Origin: Bacteroidota bacterium
GTDB lineage: Bacteria; Bacteroidota; Bacteroidia; Sphingobacteriales; Sphingobacteriaceae
Length of the DNA stretch: 64,000 bases
Assembly (NCBI GenBank): GCA_013287375.1
Contig: JABDDX010000002.1
Location: 1 to 64,000, forward strand
Reading direction: 5' to 3'
Numbering within the stretch: position 1 is the first letter of the stretch; each line of letters starts with the position of its first letter. The notes under the pieces were generated by a model. The model did not search any database and was not told the origin of the DNA. It saw only the letters and a program-made list of their open reading frames with translations. A program made the translations under genes and the position numbers. Shown piece by piece: positions 50,009 to 58,965 of this stretch.

Positions 50009-52987
50009 TTATCTCAAGTCTTTCTTTCCAAAGTCTACGATTACCGGAGTAGCGATACAGATTGACGAGTATGTACCAAAACATACACCAATCAATAAAG
50101 CGAACGAGAATCCTCTGATAACATCACCACCGAATACGAATAATATTATCAATACGAAGAATACTGTTAAAGCTGTAATAACCGTACGGCTTAATGTATT
50201 GTTAATCGCATTGTTGATAACTGTTTTCGGATCATCAGTTTTTGAATGGTGTAATTCAAGGAATTCACGTATCCTGTCAAACACCACCACGGTATCATTT
50301 ATGGAGTAACCTATAACTGTTAATATAGCCGCTATAAATGCCTGGTCAATATCAAGCGAGAACGGAAGCACGTCCTTAAATAAAGAAAAGAAGGATAGTA
50401 CCATCAACGCATCATGCGCTGTTGCAACCATCGCACCTAAACTGAACTGCCATTTGCGGAACCTTACCAGTATGTATGCTGATATAATTAAGATAGCGAA
50501 TATAACGGTCCAGATAGCTGATTTTTTCAGCTCATCGGCAATTGTAGCACTTACTTTATGATGACTTAATATACCATCTTTAGCTATGTGAGTTGATGCA
50601 CCTGCATTTAATGATGAGATTAACGTTGATTGTACTTTTGCTTCTGCATTTTCAGAAGTATCATCAATTAAGTAGTTTGTAGTGATGCTGATGTCAGAAC
50701 CAAACGTTTTTACTTCGGTACCACGACCTAATGTTTTATCAACAGCGTTGTGTATATCTTCGGTAGTTACATTCTTATTTTCAAAACGAACCACATAGCT
50801 GCGGCCACCTTCAAAATCGACACCGTAGTTAAAACCACGGGTTGCCATAGATATTAAACCGGCAATAATGAATAAACCAGAGAAGGCGTAAAATTTGAAA
50901 CGGTTTTTTACGAAAGCGTAATTAGCGTTTTTGAAGGTATGTGAGCTCCATGGGTTTGAGAATTTAATATCCCAGCCTTTAGTAAGCATCCACTCAAATA
51001 TTAACCTCGAGATTAATAATGAACAGAATAATGAAGTTATGATACCGATCATCAAAGTAGTTGCGAAACCCTGGATAGGGCCTGAACCGAATATGAACAG
51101 GATTAAACCAGTTAGGAATGTACTGATGTTTGAATCGAGAATTGATGATAATGCATGCTTAAAGCCATCGGAAATAGCAATACGAACGGATTTGCCTAAA
51201 GCCATTTCCTCGCGGACACGCTCATAGATCAATACGTTGGCATCTACCGCTATACCTAATGTTAATACGATACCTGCAACACCCGGCATGGTTAATACCG
51301 CATGTAAGCCTGTAAGTACCCCCATCAGGAAGAACATGTTTACGATTACCGCAACTACCGCAACGGTACCTGCACGATTGTAATAAGCAACCATGAACAC
51401 CAATACTACCAGTAAGCCTAAACCTTCTGATAATAAACCGGCGTTGATAGCTTCCTGACCTAATGACGGGCCTACCACGCTTTCGTCAACTATACGTGCG
51501 GGAGCAGGTAAACGGCCAGCTTTCAATATGTTGGCTAAATCTTTGGTATCATCAGTAGTAAAGCTACCTGAAATAGAAGAGGTTCCACCGGAAATTTCAT
51601 TTTGAACAACAGGAGCTGAATAAACATTGTTATCCAATACTATGGCAATAGATTGTTTGTTATTAGGATCAGCTGATGCTTCACGTGTAATGGTTGCCCA
51701 TTTTTGTGCACCCTGTGAGTTCATATCCATCACTACTTCAGGAGTTCCTTTTTGTGGATCAACGTCAGATCGTGCATCATTAATTACATCGCCGGCAAGT
51801 ACAGCACCATCGGCACCTACTAATTTAATAGCGTATAATTCAAATATTTTGGTTTTATCAATCGGTTTTACGCCCCATAAAAATTTCATGTTGCTAGGGA
51901 TAGCCGATTTTACCGCTGGATTGTTTAAATAAGCATCCACGGTTGCAGTATCTTTTATTGCACACCAGCCAACAGTTGGGCCCGGCCTAAGTTTTTGCTG
52001 GCCTGTTTGATCCTGGTAAGTAACAGGAGCAAGAATAGCGAATAAAGGGTTTTGCTCGGCTAACTTACTTTTACCTGATAGGCCGGAAGTATCTTTAGCG
52101 GCAGTTTTTTGAACTTTATTTAATAAAGATAAGCCGCCTTTTGCAGGAGCAGCAGTAGTATCTTTTTTAACAGATGCGTTATTAGCAAGTGCTTTAGTTG
52201 TATCAGTGGCACTAGCTTTTTTAGTATCAGCTAATATTTTGTTTACGCCTGCTAATACCTGGTAAGCCTGTCCGTTTTCAAAAGTTTGATAAAACTCCAA
52301 CTTAGCAGTACCGCTTAATAGCTTACGAACACGGTCCTCATCTTTTACACCCGGCAATTCGATAAGGATACGGTTTGTACCTTCCTGTAACTGGATGTTA
52401 GGTGAAGTTACGCCAAACTGATCGATACGGGTATTTAAAACCGTGTATGATTGTTTAACCGCTGCTTTACCCTGATCTTTTAGCCAGCTTTCAACTTCAG
52501 CGTTTGACGCATCAAATTTAATGTGCGACTGATTGTCCCTGGTTGAGAAGATGGCTGCTAACTTGCCGTTAGGATTTAATTTTTCATATTCACTTACAAA
52601 TAGTGATACGAAATCACTTGTGCTGGTTTTAGTGTCAGCTTCGGCAGTGTTCAATGCCTGATTAAATGCAGGATCAGGATTATTGTCTGATAATTTCTGT
52701 ACCAGTTCTTTTAACGAGATCTGCATGGTAACGCTCATGCCACCTTCAAGGTCGAGACCTAAAGCTAACTCGTTATTTTTACAGTATTGGTAATTGTGAC
52801 CTAATATTGGATATACCGGAATAGCGGACATAGAGTCCAGATATTCCTTTTCTTTAAGCATATCGCCCTTGGCATAAGCTTTTGCATCACTTTCAACTTT
52901 GCGTGTTACCCATGTAAATGAAAGCTGGTACAAACACACCACCGCCAGCAATATGGCGAAAAATTTAACAACCCCTTTACCTTGCAT
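50009..52987 (-). CDS. secDF: Fused protein translocase subunit SecDF
   Basis: The 992-residue fusion has SecD (about 1-640) with one N-terminal helix, LGLDLEGGMSVTMQI, RIDQFGVTSPNIQLQEGTNRILIELPGVKDEDRVRKLLSGTAKLEFYQTF, and a helix bundle with LTLGIAVDANVLIYERVREE. SecF (about 680-992) has FNYGVDFEGGRSYVVRFE and GYSINDTVVVFDRIRE. A large insertion (about 265-340) rich in Ala, Lys, Thr and Asp separates the P1 parts. It uses the proton gradient to complete export and works with YajC (33393-33674). Confidence 0.96.
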   Translation of the reverse strand: MQGKGVVKFFAILLAVVCLYQLSFTWVTRKVESDAKAYAKGDMLKEKEYLDSMSAIPVYPILGHNYQYCKNNELALGLDLEGGMSVTMQISLKELVQKLSDNNPDPAFNQALNTAEADTKTSTSDFVSLFVSEYEKLNPNGKLAAIFSTRDNQSHIKFDASNAEVESWLKDQGKAAVKQSYTVLNTRIDQFGVTSPNIQLQEGTNRILIELPGVKDEDRVRKLLSGTAKLEFYQTFENGQAYQVLAGVNKILADTKKASATDTTKALANNASVKKDTTAAPAKGGLSLLNKVQKTAAKDTSGLSGKSKLAEQNPLFAILAPVTYQDQTGQQKLRPGPTVGWCAIKDTATVDAYLNNPAVKSAIPSNMKFLWGVKPIDKTKIFELYAIKLVGADGAVLAGDVINDARSDVDPQKGTPEVVMDMNSQGAQKWATITREASADPNNKQSIAIVLDNNVYSAPVVQNEISGGTSSISGSFTTDDTKDLANILKAGRLPAPARIVDESVVGPSLGQEAINAGLLSEGLGLLVVLVFMVAYYNRAGTVAVVAVIVNMFFLMGVLTGLHAVLTMPGVAGIVLTLGIAVDANVLIYERVREEMALGKSVRIAISDGFKHALSSILDSNISTFLTGLILFIFGSGPIQGFATTLMIGIITSLFCSLLISRLIFEWMLTKGWDIKFSNPWSSHTFKNANYAFVKNRFKFYAFSGLFIIAGLISMATRGFNYGVDFEGGRSYVVRFENKNVTTEDIHNAVDKTLGRGTEVKTFGSDISITTNYLIDDTSENAEAKVQSTLISSLNAGASTHIAKDGILSHHKVSATIADELKKSAIWTVIFAILIISAYILVRFRKWQFSLGAMVATAHDALMVLSFFSLFKDVLPFSLDIDQAFIAAILTVIGYSINDTVVVFDRIREFLELHHSKTDDPKTVINNAINNTLSRTVITALTVFFVLIILFVFGGDVIRGFSFALLIGVCFGTYSSICIATPVIVDFGKKDLR

Positions 52988-53102
52988 CTTAAATTATATA
53001 TGTAATTATTTAGTTTATAAGCCTTTTTAAAATAGACGGCAAATCTAATAAAATTTCGCTATCAAGAAATTTTAAATTAAAACAAAAAAATGACAAAAAT
53101 TG

Positions 53103-53585
53103 TTACAGCCGTTCCAGTGTTATGAATGAATACGGAAGCGGGTTTTTCTCGTCGGGTTCGAAGTCTTCATGTTCAACTTCTTTCCATTCGGTTTTGTCTA
53201 TCTCAGGGAAAAATGTATCAGCATCAAAGCTTTTGTGGATTATGGTTAGATAAATGCGATCGGTAAGATGCATTGCCAGTTTGTATATCTCGGCGCCGCC
53301 GCCAATGAAAACCTCGTCTTCATCTTTACATAAGGCTAATCCATCTTCGATAGATTTCACCACCTCACAGCCGGGGATCGTAATATCCTGACGGGTTACC
53401 ACGATGTTTCTGCGGCGTGGCAGCGGCTTGCCAACAGAATCAAAAGTTTTGCGCCCCATGATGATGGTACGGCCTGAGGTGATGTCCTTAAAATGTTTAA
53501 GGTCGTTAGGCATGTGCCATAACAGTTGGTTTCTTTTGCCGATGGCGTGGTTTTCGCCTATGGCGACTATGATGGATACTGTCAT
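53103..53585 (-). CDS. folA: Dihydrofolate reductase
   Basis: The 160-residue enzyme has SIIVAIGENHAIGKRNQLLWHMPNDLKHFKDIT, IIMGRKTFDSVGKPLPRRRNIVVTR, EVFIGGGAEIYKLAM and YLTIIHKSFDADTFFPE, a complete set for the NADPH and folate pockets. The ATG overlaps the stop of the doc gene by 4 bp, so it is translated after the toxin gene in one mRNA with thyA. Confidence 0.95.
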   Translation of the reverse strand: MTVSIIVAIGENHAIGKRNQLLWHMPNDLKHFKDITSGRTIIMGRKTFDSVGKPLPRRRNIVVTRQDITIPGCEVVKSIEDGLALCKDEDEVFIGGGAEIYKLAMHLTDRIYLTIIHKSFDADTFFPEIDKTEWKEVEHEDFEPDEKNPLPYSFITLERL

Positions 53586-53965
53586 TTGTTAATTTCTACT
53601 AATCGTTCCTGTATCCAGGATTTTATTTCTTCAATATGAATTTCACCTTTACTTGCGGCGATTGTCATGTGGTACTTGTCTTCTTGAAAAGCTATAATGT
53701 CGTATCCGAAAATATATAATGTTGCTCTCAACAAAACGTAAGCGGTACGTTTATTGCCATCCATGAAAGGATGATTGATAATGATGCTCTCAAATATGGC
53801 AGCTGCTTTTTCAACAGGTGATGGATACAGGTCTTGCTGATCGAAAGTAGCATAAGGTCTTGCAAGGGCTGCAAGCAGTAATCCTTTATCTCTTATCCCC
53901 TGACTCCCGCCATAATCATTAATAGACCTGTCGTGAATTTTTATTGCGAACTCTAAATCAATCAT
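53582..53965 (-). CDS. doc: Doc-type (Fic-fold) toxin
   Basis: The 127-residue protein starts IDLEFAIKIHDRSINDYGGSQGIRDKGLLLAALARP, as in Doc proteins. The active-site motif H65-P-F-M-D-G-N-K-R-T-A matches HPFxDGNKRTA. Doc phosphorylates elongation factor Tu and stops translation. The cognate antitoxin is encoded just upstream with a 4-bp overlap, and the toxin overlaps folA by 4 bp. Confidence 0.9.
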   Translation of the reverse strand: MIDLEFAIKIHDRSINDYGGSQGIRDKGLLLAALARPYATFDQQDLYPSPVEKAAAIFESIIINHPFMDGNKRTAYVLLRATLYIFGYDIIAFQEDKYHMTIAASKGEIHIEEIKSWIQERLVEINK

Positions 53966-54147
53966 TCCGCAAGGCGCCTTAAAAGCTCATCATCTTCTTT
54001 AAAAACCTTGTCAATAAATTTATCAAGATCTTTATTGGTGGATTGACGCTGGATGGAATTTATATAATTAAGAATTTCGGGCAATATATTTTCAGGCACA
54101 TTATCTATTGCTTTATGTATTTCCGATTTTAACTGCACCGTGGTCAT
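53962..54147 (-). CDS. Antitoxin partner of the Doc toxin
   Basis: The 61-residue protein starts at the ATG at 54145-54147 (MTTVQLKSEIHKAIDNVPENILPEILNYINS) and has a charged C-terminus (LDKFIDKVFKEDDELLRRLAE). The N-terminal helices resemble the short antitoxins common in Bacteroidota rather than classical Phd, so DNA binding cannot be stated. The role is inferred from its position: it overlaps doc by 4 bp and lies 20 bp after thyA. Confidence 0.75.
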   Translation of the reverse strand: MTTVQLKSEIHKAIDNVPENILPEILNYINSIQRQSTNKDLDKFIDKVFKEDDELLRRLAE

Positions 54148-54167
54148 ATACAAATCTAGCAAAAACT

Positions 54168-54962
54168 TTAAACCGCAACAATACCCTTTATATGCGGATG
54201 CGGGTCATAATTCTCTAAAGTGAAGTCTTCGTATTTGAATGAAAATATATCTTTCACATCCGGATTTATCTTCATTGTCGGTAATGGCCTTGGATCGCGG
54301 CTGAGTTGCAGCTTGGCTTGTTCCAGGTGATTGTTGTAGATGTGAGCATCGCCGAACGTATGGATAAAGTCGCCATATTCTAAACCACATACCTGGGCCA
54401 TCATCATGGTAAGTAAAGCATAGGATGCGATGTTGAAAGGTACACCCAAAAATATATCGGCGCTGCGTTGATAGAGCTGGCATGATAATTTACCATCGAG
54501 CACATAAAACTGAAATAGACTATGGCAGGGTGGAAGCGCCATCTGGTTAACATCGGCCACGTTCCATGCCGATACAATCATGCGGCGGGAATCGGGATTG
54601 TTTTTGATTTGATTTACTACCTGACTAATCTGATCGATATGGCCGCCATCAGGCGTAGGCCATGACCGCCATTGGTAGCCATACACCGGGCCGAGGTTGC
54701 CGTCGGCATCTGCCCATTCATCCCATATGCGCACGCCGTTTTCTTTAAGATAGGCAATGTTGGTATCGCCGCTCAAAAACCATATCAGCTCGTGTATGAT
54801 GGATTTAAGGTGCAGCTTTTTGGTTGTTACCAGCGGGAAGCCGTCCTGCAGGTTAAATCGCATCTGGTATCCGAATACGCTTATCGTCCCCGTTCCGGTG
54901 CGATCGTGTTTCTGCGTGCCGGTATCCATCACATGGCGCATTAAATCCAGGTATTGTTTCAT
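54168..54962 (-). CDS. thyA: Thymidylate synthase
   Basis: The 264-residue enzyme makes dTMP from dUMP with methylene-tetrahydrofolate. [28 protein letters not shown], the active-site Cys in [33 protein letters not shown] and [10 protein letters not shown] are present. It heads the operon thyA-antitoxin-doc-folA. FolA regenerates the folate oxidised by ThyA. Confidence 0.96.
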   Translation of the reverse strand: MKQYLDLMRHVMDTGTQKHDRTGTGTISVFGYQMRFNLQDGFPLVTTKKLHLKSIIHELIWFLSGDTNIAYLKENGVRIWDEWADADGNLGPVYGYQWRSWPTPDGGHIDQISQVVNQIKNNPDSRRMIVSAWNVADVNQMALPPCHSLFQFYVLDGKLSCQLYQRSADIFLGVPFNIASYALLTMMMAQVCGLEYGDFIHTFGDAHIYNNHLEQAKLQLSRDPRPLPTMKINPDVKDIFSFKYEDFTLENYDPHPHIKGIVAV

Positions 54963-54970
54963 ATTATTGA

Positions 54971-55000
54971 GTGAATGAGTGATTGGGTGAATGAGTGATT
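54971..55000. repeat. Tandem 14-bp repeat upstream of thyA, same as at 39.5 kb
   Basis: GTGAATGAGTGATT occurs at 54971-54984 and 54987-55000 with a 2-bp spacer. The identical two-copy arrangement is found in reverse orientation at 39520-39549, beside the four-helix-bundle pseudogene. Confidence 0.7.
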
Positions 55001-55112
55001 ATGATAAGCATCTTTAAATACCTCGCTCACTTATTATCCTACACAAATAAAAATATTCTAATTTTACCATCCTACGGATGTGCAAAAATACATACCGTTG
55101 TTAATCTTTTGT

Positions 55113-55916
55113 ATGGTAATTTTTCCGAACGCTAAAATAAATATCGGCCTGAATGTGATTGAACGCCGCGCCGATGGCTATCATAACCTTGAAACTGTTT
55201 TTTATCCTGTAAAGATAAACGATGTGCTCGAGATTATTCCGGCTGATGAGTTGAGCTTTGAGTCATCGGGTTTGGAGATACCCGGCAGGTTGGAGGATAA
55301 CCTTTGCATCAAGGCTTACCACTTGCTAAAAAAGGATCATGATATATCGCCGGTAAAAATCCATCTGCATAAAAATATCCCGATAGGCGCGGGGCTTGGT
55401 GGTGGATCAAGCGATGCTGCATTTTTTATAAAACTGATGAGTCAGCAATTCGATTTAAAATTGAGTGTTGACCAAATGCAGAATTACGCCCGCAAGCTTG
55501 GTGCTGATTGCGCTTTTTTTGTGGAGAGCAAGCCGGTGTTTGCTTTTGAGTTGGGCGATGAATTTGAGCCGATCAAACTCGATCTGTCGAAATATAAAAT
55601 TGTACTGGTGATGCCGCCAACCCAGGTGTCCACTGCTGAGGCTTATCGTGGGGTGAAACCTTCGCCAATTAAAACCACTTTGTATGAACTGATAGACCTG
55701 CCGGTTGCCCAGTGGAGAAAGCATATCAAAAATGACTTCGAGGAATCGATATTTAAAAACCATATTATGATACGCGGGGTGAAGGCTGCTCTTTATGAAG
55801 CCGGCGCATTGTTCGCCAGTATGAGCGGGAGCGGGGCATCGGTTTTTGGAATATTTGAAAATACACCCGACCTCTCACACCTGGAAGAAGAGAACCAGGT
55901 GTTTTATGATATTTAA
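55113..55916 (+). CDS. ispE: 4-diphosphocytidyl-2-C-methyl-D-erythritol kinase
   Basis: The 267-residue GHMP kinase starts at the ATG at 55113 (MVIFPNAKINIGLNVIERRADGYHNLETVFYPV). The ATP loop is IPIGAGLGGGSSDAAFFIKL, and motif 3 is ALFASMSGSGASVFGIF. It catalyses the fourth step of the MEP isoprenoid pathway. The GTG at 55080 would add 11 hydrophobic residues not usual for the family. Confidence 0.94.
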   Translation: MVIFPNAKINIGLNVIERRADGYHNLETVFYPVKINDVLEIIPADELSFESSGLEIPGRLEDNLCIKAYHLLKKDHDISPVKIHLHKNIPIGAGLGGGSSDAAFFIKLMSQQFDLKLSVDQMQNYARKLGADCAFFVESKPVFAFELGDEFEPIKLDLSKYKIVLVMPPTQVSTAEAYRGVKPSPIKTTLYELIDLPVAQWRKHIKNDFEESIFKNHIMIRGVKAALYEAGALFASMSGSGASVFGIFENTPDLSHLEEENQVFYDI

Positions 55917-55940
55917 TAGGGTTGTTATTCTTTAACATGA

Positions 55941-56028
55941 TTGTCATTCTGAGGAACGAAGAATCTTCTTCGATATGCCAAGCGAACTATGCTAGATGCA
56001 GAAGATTCTTCGTTCCTCAGAATGACAA
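55941..56028. repeat. Inverted repeat with perfect 29-bp arms
   Basis: The arms 55941-55969 and 56000-56028 are exact inverted copies (core GAGGAACGAAGAATC / GATTCTTCGTTCCTC) around 30 bp. It sits between convergent ispE and the oxidoreductase gene. This is a dispersed repeat type of Bacteroidota intergenic DNA and also forms a strong mRNA hairpin in both directions. Confidence 0.8.
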
Positions 56029-56043
56029 GCGGTAAATCTAAAA

Positions 56044-56931
56044 TCAAACGCCCGCATCCTCACTAACGCCGCGAGATACGCCTTCCACCCAATCACTCTC
56101 GCCCCAGCCTTTGGCTACGGCCGATTGCAGTCTGTTATGAACCAACATCGCGGTTGGCATAGGGGTGAGGCTTGCCTGCGCAATTTTGAGGGTAAGACGG
56201 GCATCTTTAAAGCCCAGTTTAGTTTTGAAGCCTACCGGCTGAAATTGTTTGTTAGCGATGAGCCTGCCATAGTTTTGAAAGATGGGCGCGCTGAAAAGTG
56301 TAGTGCCAAAAAAGTCGGCAACCTGCGCGCGATCTAGTCCGTTCTTCTCGGCAAGGGTGTAAGCCTCGGCCATCATTTCCATTGATGCGGTAATCATGAA
56401 ATTGCCCGCTACTTTAACCACATTGGCGCCGCTTACTTTTTCACCAAAATCAATGATGCGCTGGCCCAGGCATTCCAAAATTGGTTTGGCAATTTCCTTG
56501 GCTTGCGGATCGCCGGAGATGCAGATAAATAATTTCCTCGCTGCGGCTGCGTCAGGGCGACCGAATACGGGTGAGGCGATATAAGTGTTGCCGGAATTTT
56601 TGTGAAGCTTATAGAGCTCCTCAGAGGTGTCAGGGGCGATGGTGCTCGTAGAGATATGCACCGCATCGGTCGGGAAGGTTTTTAAAATGCCATTCTCGCC
56701 GCTAACAGTCTCTTTGAGTACTTCGTCTTCCGAAAGCATGGTGATTAATATTTTTACGCCGTCGGCGGCTTGTGCCGGTGTTTTACAAATGGTGATAGAC
56801 GCTGCGTTCAACTCCTCCGCCTTTGATGCAGTGCGGTTGTAAACCTGTAAATGATAACCCGCCTCGATCAGGTTTTTTGCCATGGGCATACCCATGTTAC
56901 CCAGTCCGATAAATCCTATTTTCTTTTCCAT
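56044..56931 (-). CDS. 3-hydroxyisobutyrate dehydrogenase family oxidoreductase
   Basis: The 295-residue enzyme has the NAD(P) motif IGFIGLGNMGMPMAKNLIEAGY, with a phosphate-binding NRTASKAEEL that favours NADPH. The substrate loop is STSTIAPDTSEEL, followed by SPVFGRPDAAAAR, and the catalytic Lys in GANVVKVAGNF. Members reduce glyoxylate, succinate semialdehyde or 3-hydroxyisobutyrate derivatives; the substrate is unclear. It is 4 bp downstream of the LapA-like gene. Confidence 0.9.
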   Translation of the reverse strand: MEKKIGFIGLGNMGMPMAKNLIEAGYHLQVYNRTASKAEELNAASITICKTPAQAADGVKILITMLSEDEVLKETVSGENGILKTFPTDAVHISTSTIAPDTSEELYKLHKNSGNTYIASPVFGRPDAAAARKLFICISGDPQAKEIAKPILECLGQRIIDFGEKVSGANVVKVAGNFMITASMEMMAEAYTLAEKNGLDRAQVADFFGTTLFSAPIFQNYGRLIANKQFQPVGFKTKLGFKDARLTLKIAQASLTPMPTAMLVHNRLQSAVAKGWGESDWVEGVSRGVSEDAGV

Positions 56932-56935
56932 GATG

Positions 56936-57214
56936 TTAGTTTATATATTCCTTGTCCTCGTCGCTTAGTGTATTGGGGTTTTCGCGTTGATGTTCGCCTT
57001 CAATAAAAGTTCCACCCAGCTTTTTTACCCGGGAAGGCCTGCCAACCAAAAAGCCTAAAATAAATGCGACGACACCGACAGCGACCATCATAACCAGTTT
57101 AGACATTCGGAAAGTCGCCCACAAAAATGAAACGATTACAGGCCCGGTATTTTGCATCAACACAATGGTGAGCATTACCGTGATCAGGATTACAACGATG
57201 GTTTTTATTCTCAT
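56936..57214 (-). CDS. LapA/DUF1049-type membrane protein
   Basis: The 92-residue protein has two transmembrane helices (about 3-23 and 39-60) separated by MQNTGPVIVSFLWATFRMSKL, the DUF1049 signature, and a charged cytoplasmic tail. LapA helps regulate lipopolysaccharide assembly in E. coli; the role here is inferred. It is co-transcribed with the downstream oxidoreductase gene (4-bp gap). Confidence 0.8.
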   Translation of the reverse strand: MRIKTIVVILITVMLTIVLMQNTGPVIVSFLWATFRMSKLVMMVAVGVVAFILGFLVGRPSRVKKLGGTFIEGEHQRENPNTLSDEDKEYIN

Positions 57215-58062
57215 GATTTTTGATGTTCTATTATTTACAATATCCGTTTTTTAATGGTGTTTTAAAAATGTGTTTTTTTGATCTGGTCGGCTCTTTTCCT
57301 GAAAAGCTATCCTGTTAAATTATTCTCCTTTTAATTTATGAGATGCCGTTGTTGCAAAATGTTAATTGATGTTATTGGCGGATGAGTGGTGGTGTTCGGC
57401 CGGATGGTGATTGAATGAGCGGATTCTTCAAAAAGCAGTTTGGAAAAAATGGTCGAATTTGAATCCATTTTTTGTTGGTGTAGATTTTCTTCTCCCTGCC
57501 GTCAATTTATCCATTTCTTTATTTTTTGATTTCAATACACTTTGATTCATTAATTCAATTAAATTCTTATTTGTTAACTTTTTCTTTATATAAAACAATA
57601 TAAAATACTGATTATAATTAGTTTATATAATATAATATATCAATTAAATATTATTTGCTAAAAAAAATGGCATTTTGATTTTTTAGATGAATTGTTTTTG
57701 TTCAATTTTTAATTTCATTAAAATTTATATGTGTACTGATTATAAGTATAATATATTATTAAGTGTTTGAGGTTTTTTCATTTTTATTTATTTGTTTTAA
57801 TGAAAATTTGATTTGATTTTGCATAAAATAAAGCTAATGATGTTATTGATTTTCGATACACTAACAATTTTTCACAATTGCCCTTAAATCGATTGTTTTG
57901 AGTGGGATGGTATAAACCTATGCTGGTGGAATGAAGCGCTTAGAAGCGCTTAAAATGCTTCGGATGTATACGGATTTCTTATCCCCTATCAGGATAGTTG
58001 TATACATTATTAAGTAAATGGGAGAATTTAGAGCAGGAAAATTGAGGCAGGAAAGATAGAGA
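57215..58062. other. 848-bp A+T-rich gene-free region
   Basis: No coding sequence on either strand. The section 57480-57890 is dominated by A and T, with many TATAAT/ATTAAT-like runs, unlike neighbouring intergenic DNA. A 10-bp tandem repeat GAAGCGCTTA (57933-57952) and a related GCTTC follow. No convincing DnaA boxes, tRNA or hairpin terminator were found. It may be a decayed insertion or carry an unrecognised RNA. Confidence 0.6.
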
Positions 58063-58965
58063 TTAACGCGCCTTGCGTTTTGTGATTTGCTTTCGGGCTA
58101 CAGGATAAAGAAAGATAGTAGACAAAATAACCATCGCGCCGAGCCAGAAACCCAGCTTCAATTTATGCAGTTCACCAAAGAAAATAAAGGCCAGGATGAT
58201 GCCATATACTGGTTCGAGGTTGGTGATAAGTGCTACTTTGAAAGCCGAAAATTCTTTCATTACTGATACTCCGGCAACGTACGCAAGTGAGGTACAGATG
58301 GTGCCAAGGATCAATAAATAGCCAATGTCTGAGTTTTGCAAAACCATACTCTGGCCAAATCCGTGAGTGAAAAACAGGTAGAGGGTGATCCATACAAAGG
58401 CTCCTGAAAGCTCGTAAAAAGCAATAACTGGCGCCTCAATTTGTTTAACCTGGCGCGCGTTTATGATAGAAAAAAGGCTTGCACATATGGCGCTAACTAG
58501 GCCTAATATGATACCCTTAGTGTATTGTGTTTCAAATTTAAATATTAGTAATATCCCAACAACAATAAAAACACCAGCGATTATCTCGAGTTTTGAGATG
58601 CGGGTTTTATTAATTAACGGCTCGAATATGGCAGTGAAAAGTGTAATGGATGACAGGCAAACCAACGTTACCGAGACGGTAGAAACCTTGATGGAAGCGA
58701 AAAATAATATCCAGTGACCGCCCACCAAAGCACCCGTAAACATCAATTTTAACAACGTATTTCTATCAACTTTGATGGTGTTTTTGTTGAATTTGAAATA
58801 TAAAAAAAGTGAAATCGATGCGATAATAACCCTGTACCATACCAATTGTACAGCCTCTATGGTGATTAATTTACCTAAAATACTGGTAAATCCCCAGATG
58901 AAAACAGTAAAATGAAGGATTAAAAGGTTTTTGTCTACACCTGTAGTAGTAGGTTTTTGGGGCAT
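58063..58965 (-). CDS. EamA/DMT-superfamily transporter
   Basis: The 300-residue protein has ten hydrophobic segments and two EamA repeats (NLLILHFTVFIWGFTSILGKL at the start; KGIILGLVSAICASLFSIINARQ at the middle), with NLEPVYGIILAFIFFGE, the EamA signature, near the end. It likely exports amino acids or metabolites; the substrate is unknown. Its ATG shares one base with the LptF/G stop. Confidence 0.9.
   Translation of the reverse strand: MPQKPTTTGVDKNLLILHFTVFIWGFTSILGKLITIEAVQLVWYRVIIASISLFLYFKFNKNTIKVDRNTLLKLMFTGALVGGHWILFFASIKVSTVSVTLVCLSSITLFTAIFEPLINKTRISKLEIIAGVFIVVGILLIFKFETQYTKGIILGLVSAICASLFSIINARQVKQIEAPVIAFYELSGAFVWITLYLFFTHGFGQSMVLQNSDIGYLLILGTICTSLAYVAGVSVMKEFSAFKVALITNLEPVYGIILAFIFFGELHKLKLGFWLGAMVILSTIFLYPVARKQITKRKAR

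Noticed and set aside
55080-55112. GTG start and hydrophobic extension of ispE
   Set aside because: Family members start at the VIFPNAKINIGL segment, which has its own ATG at 55113.
57480-57900. Possible chromosomal origin in the A+T-rich gap
   Set aside because: No cluster of TTATCCACA-type boxes and no dnaA or dnaN nearby; low G+C alone is not enough.
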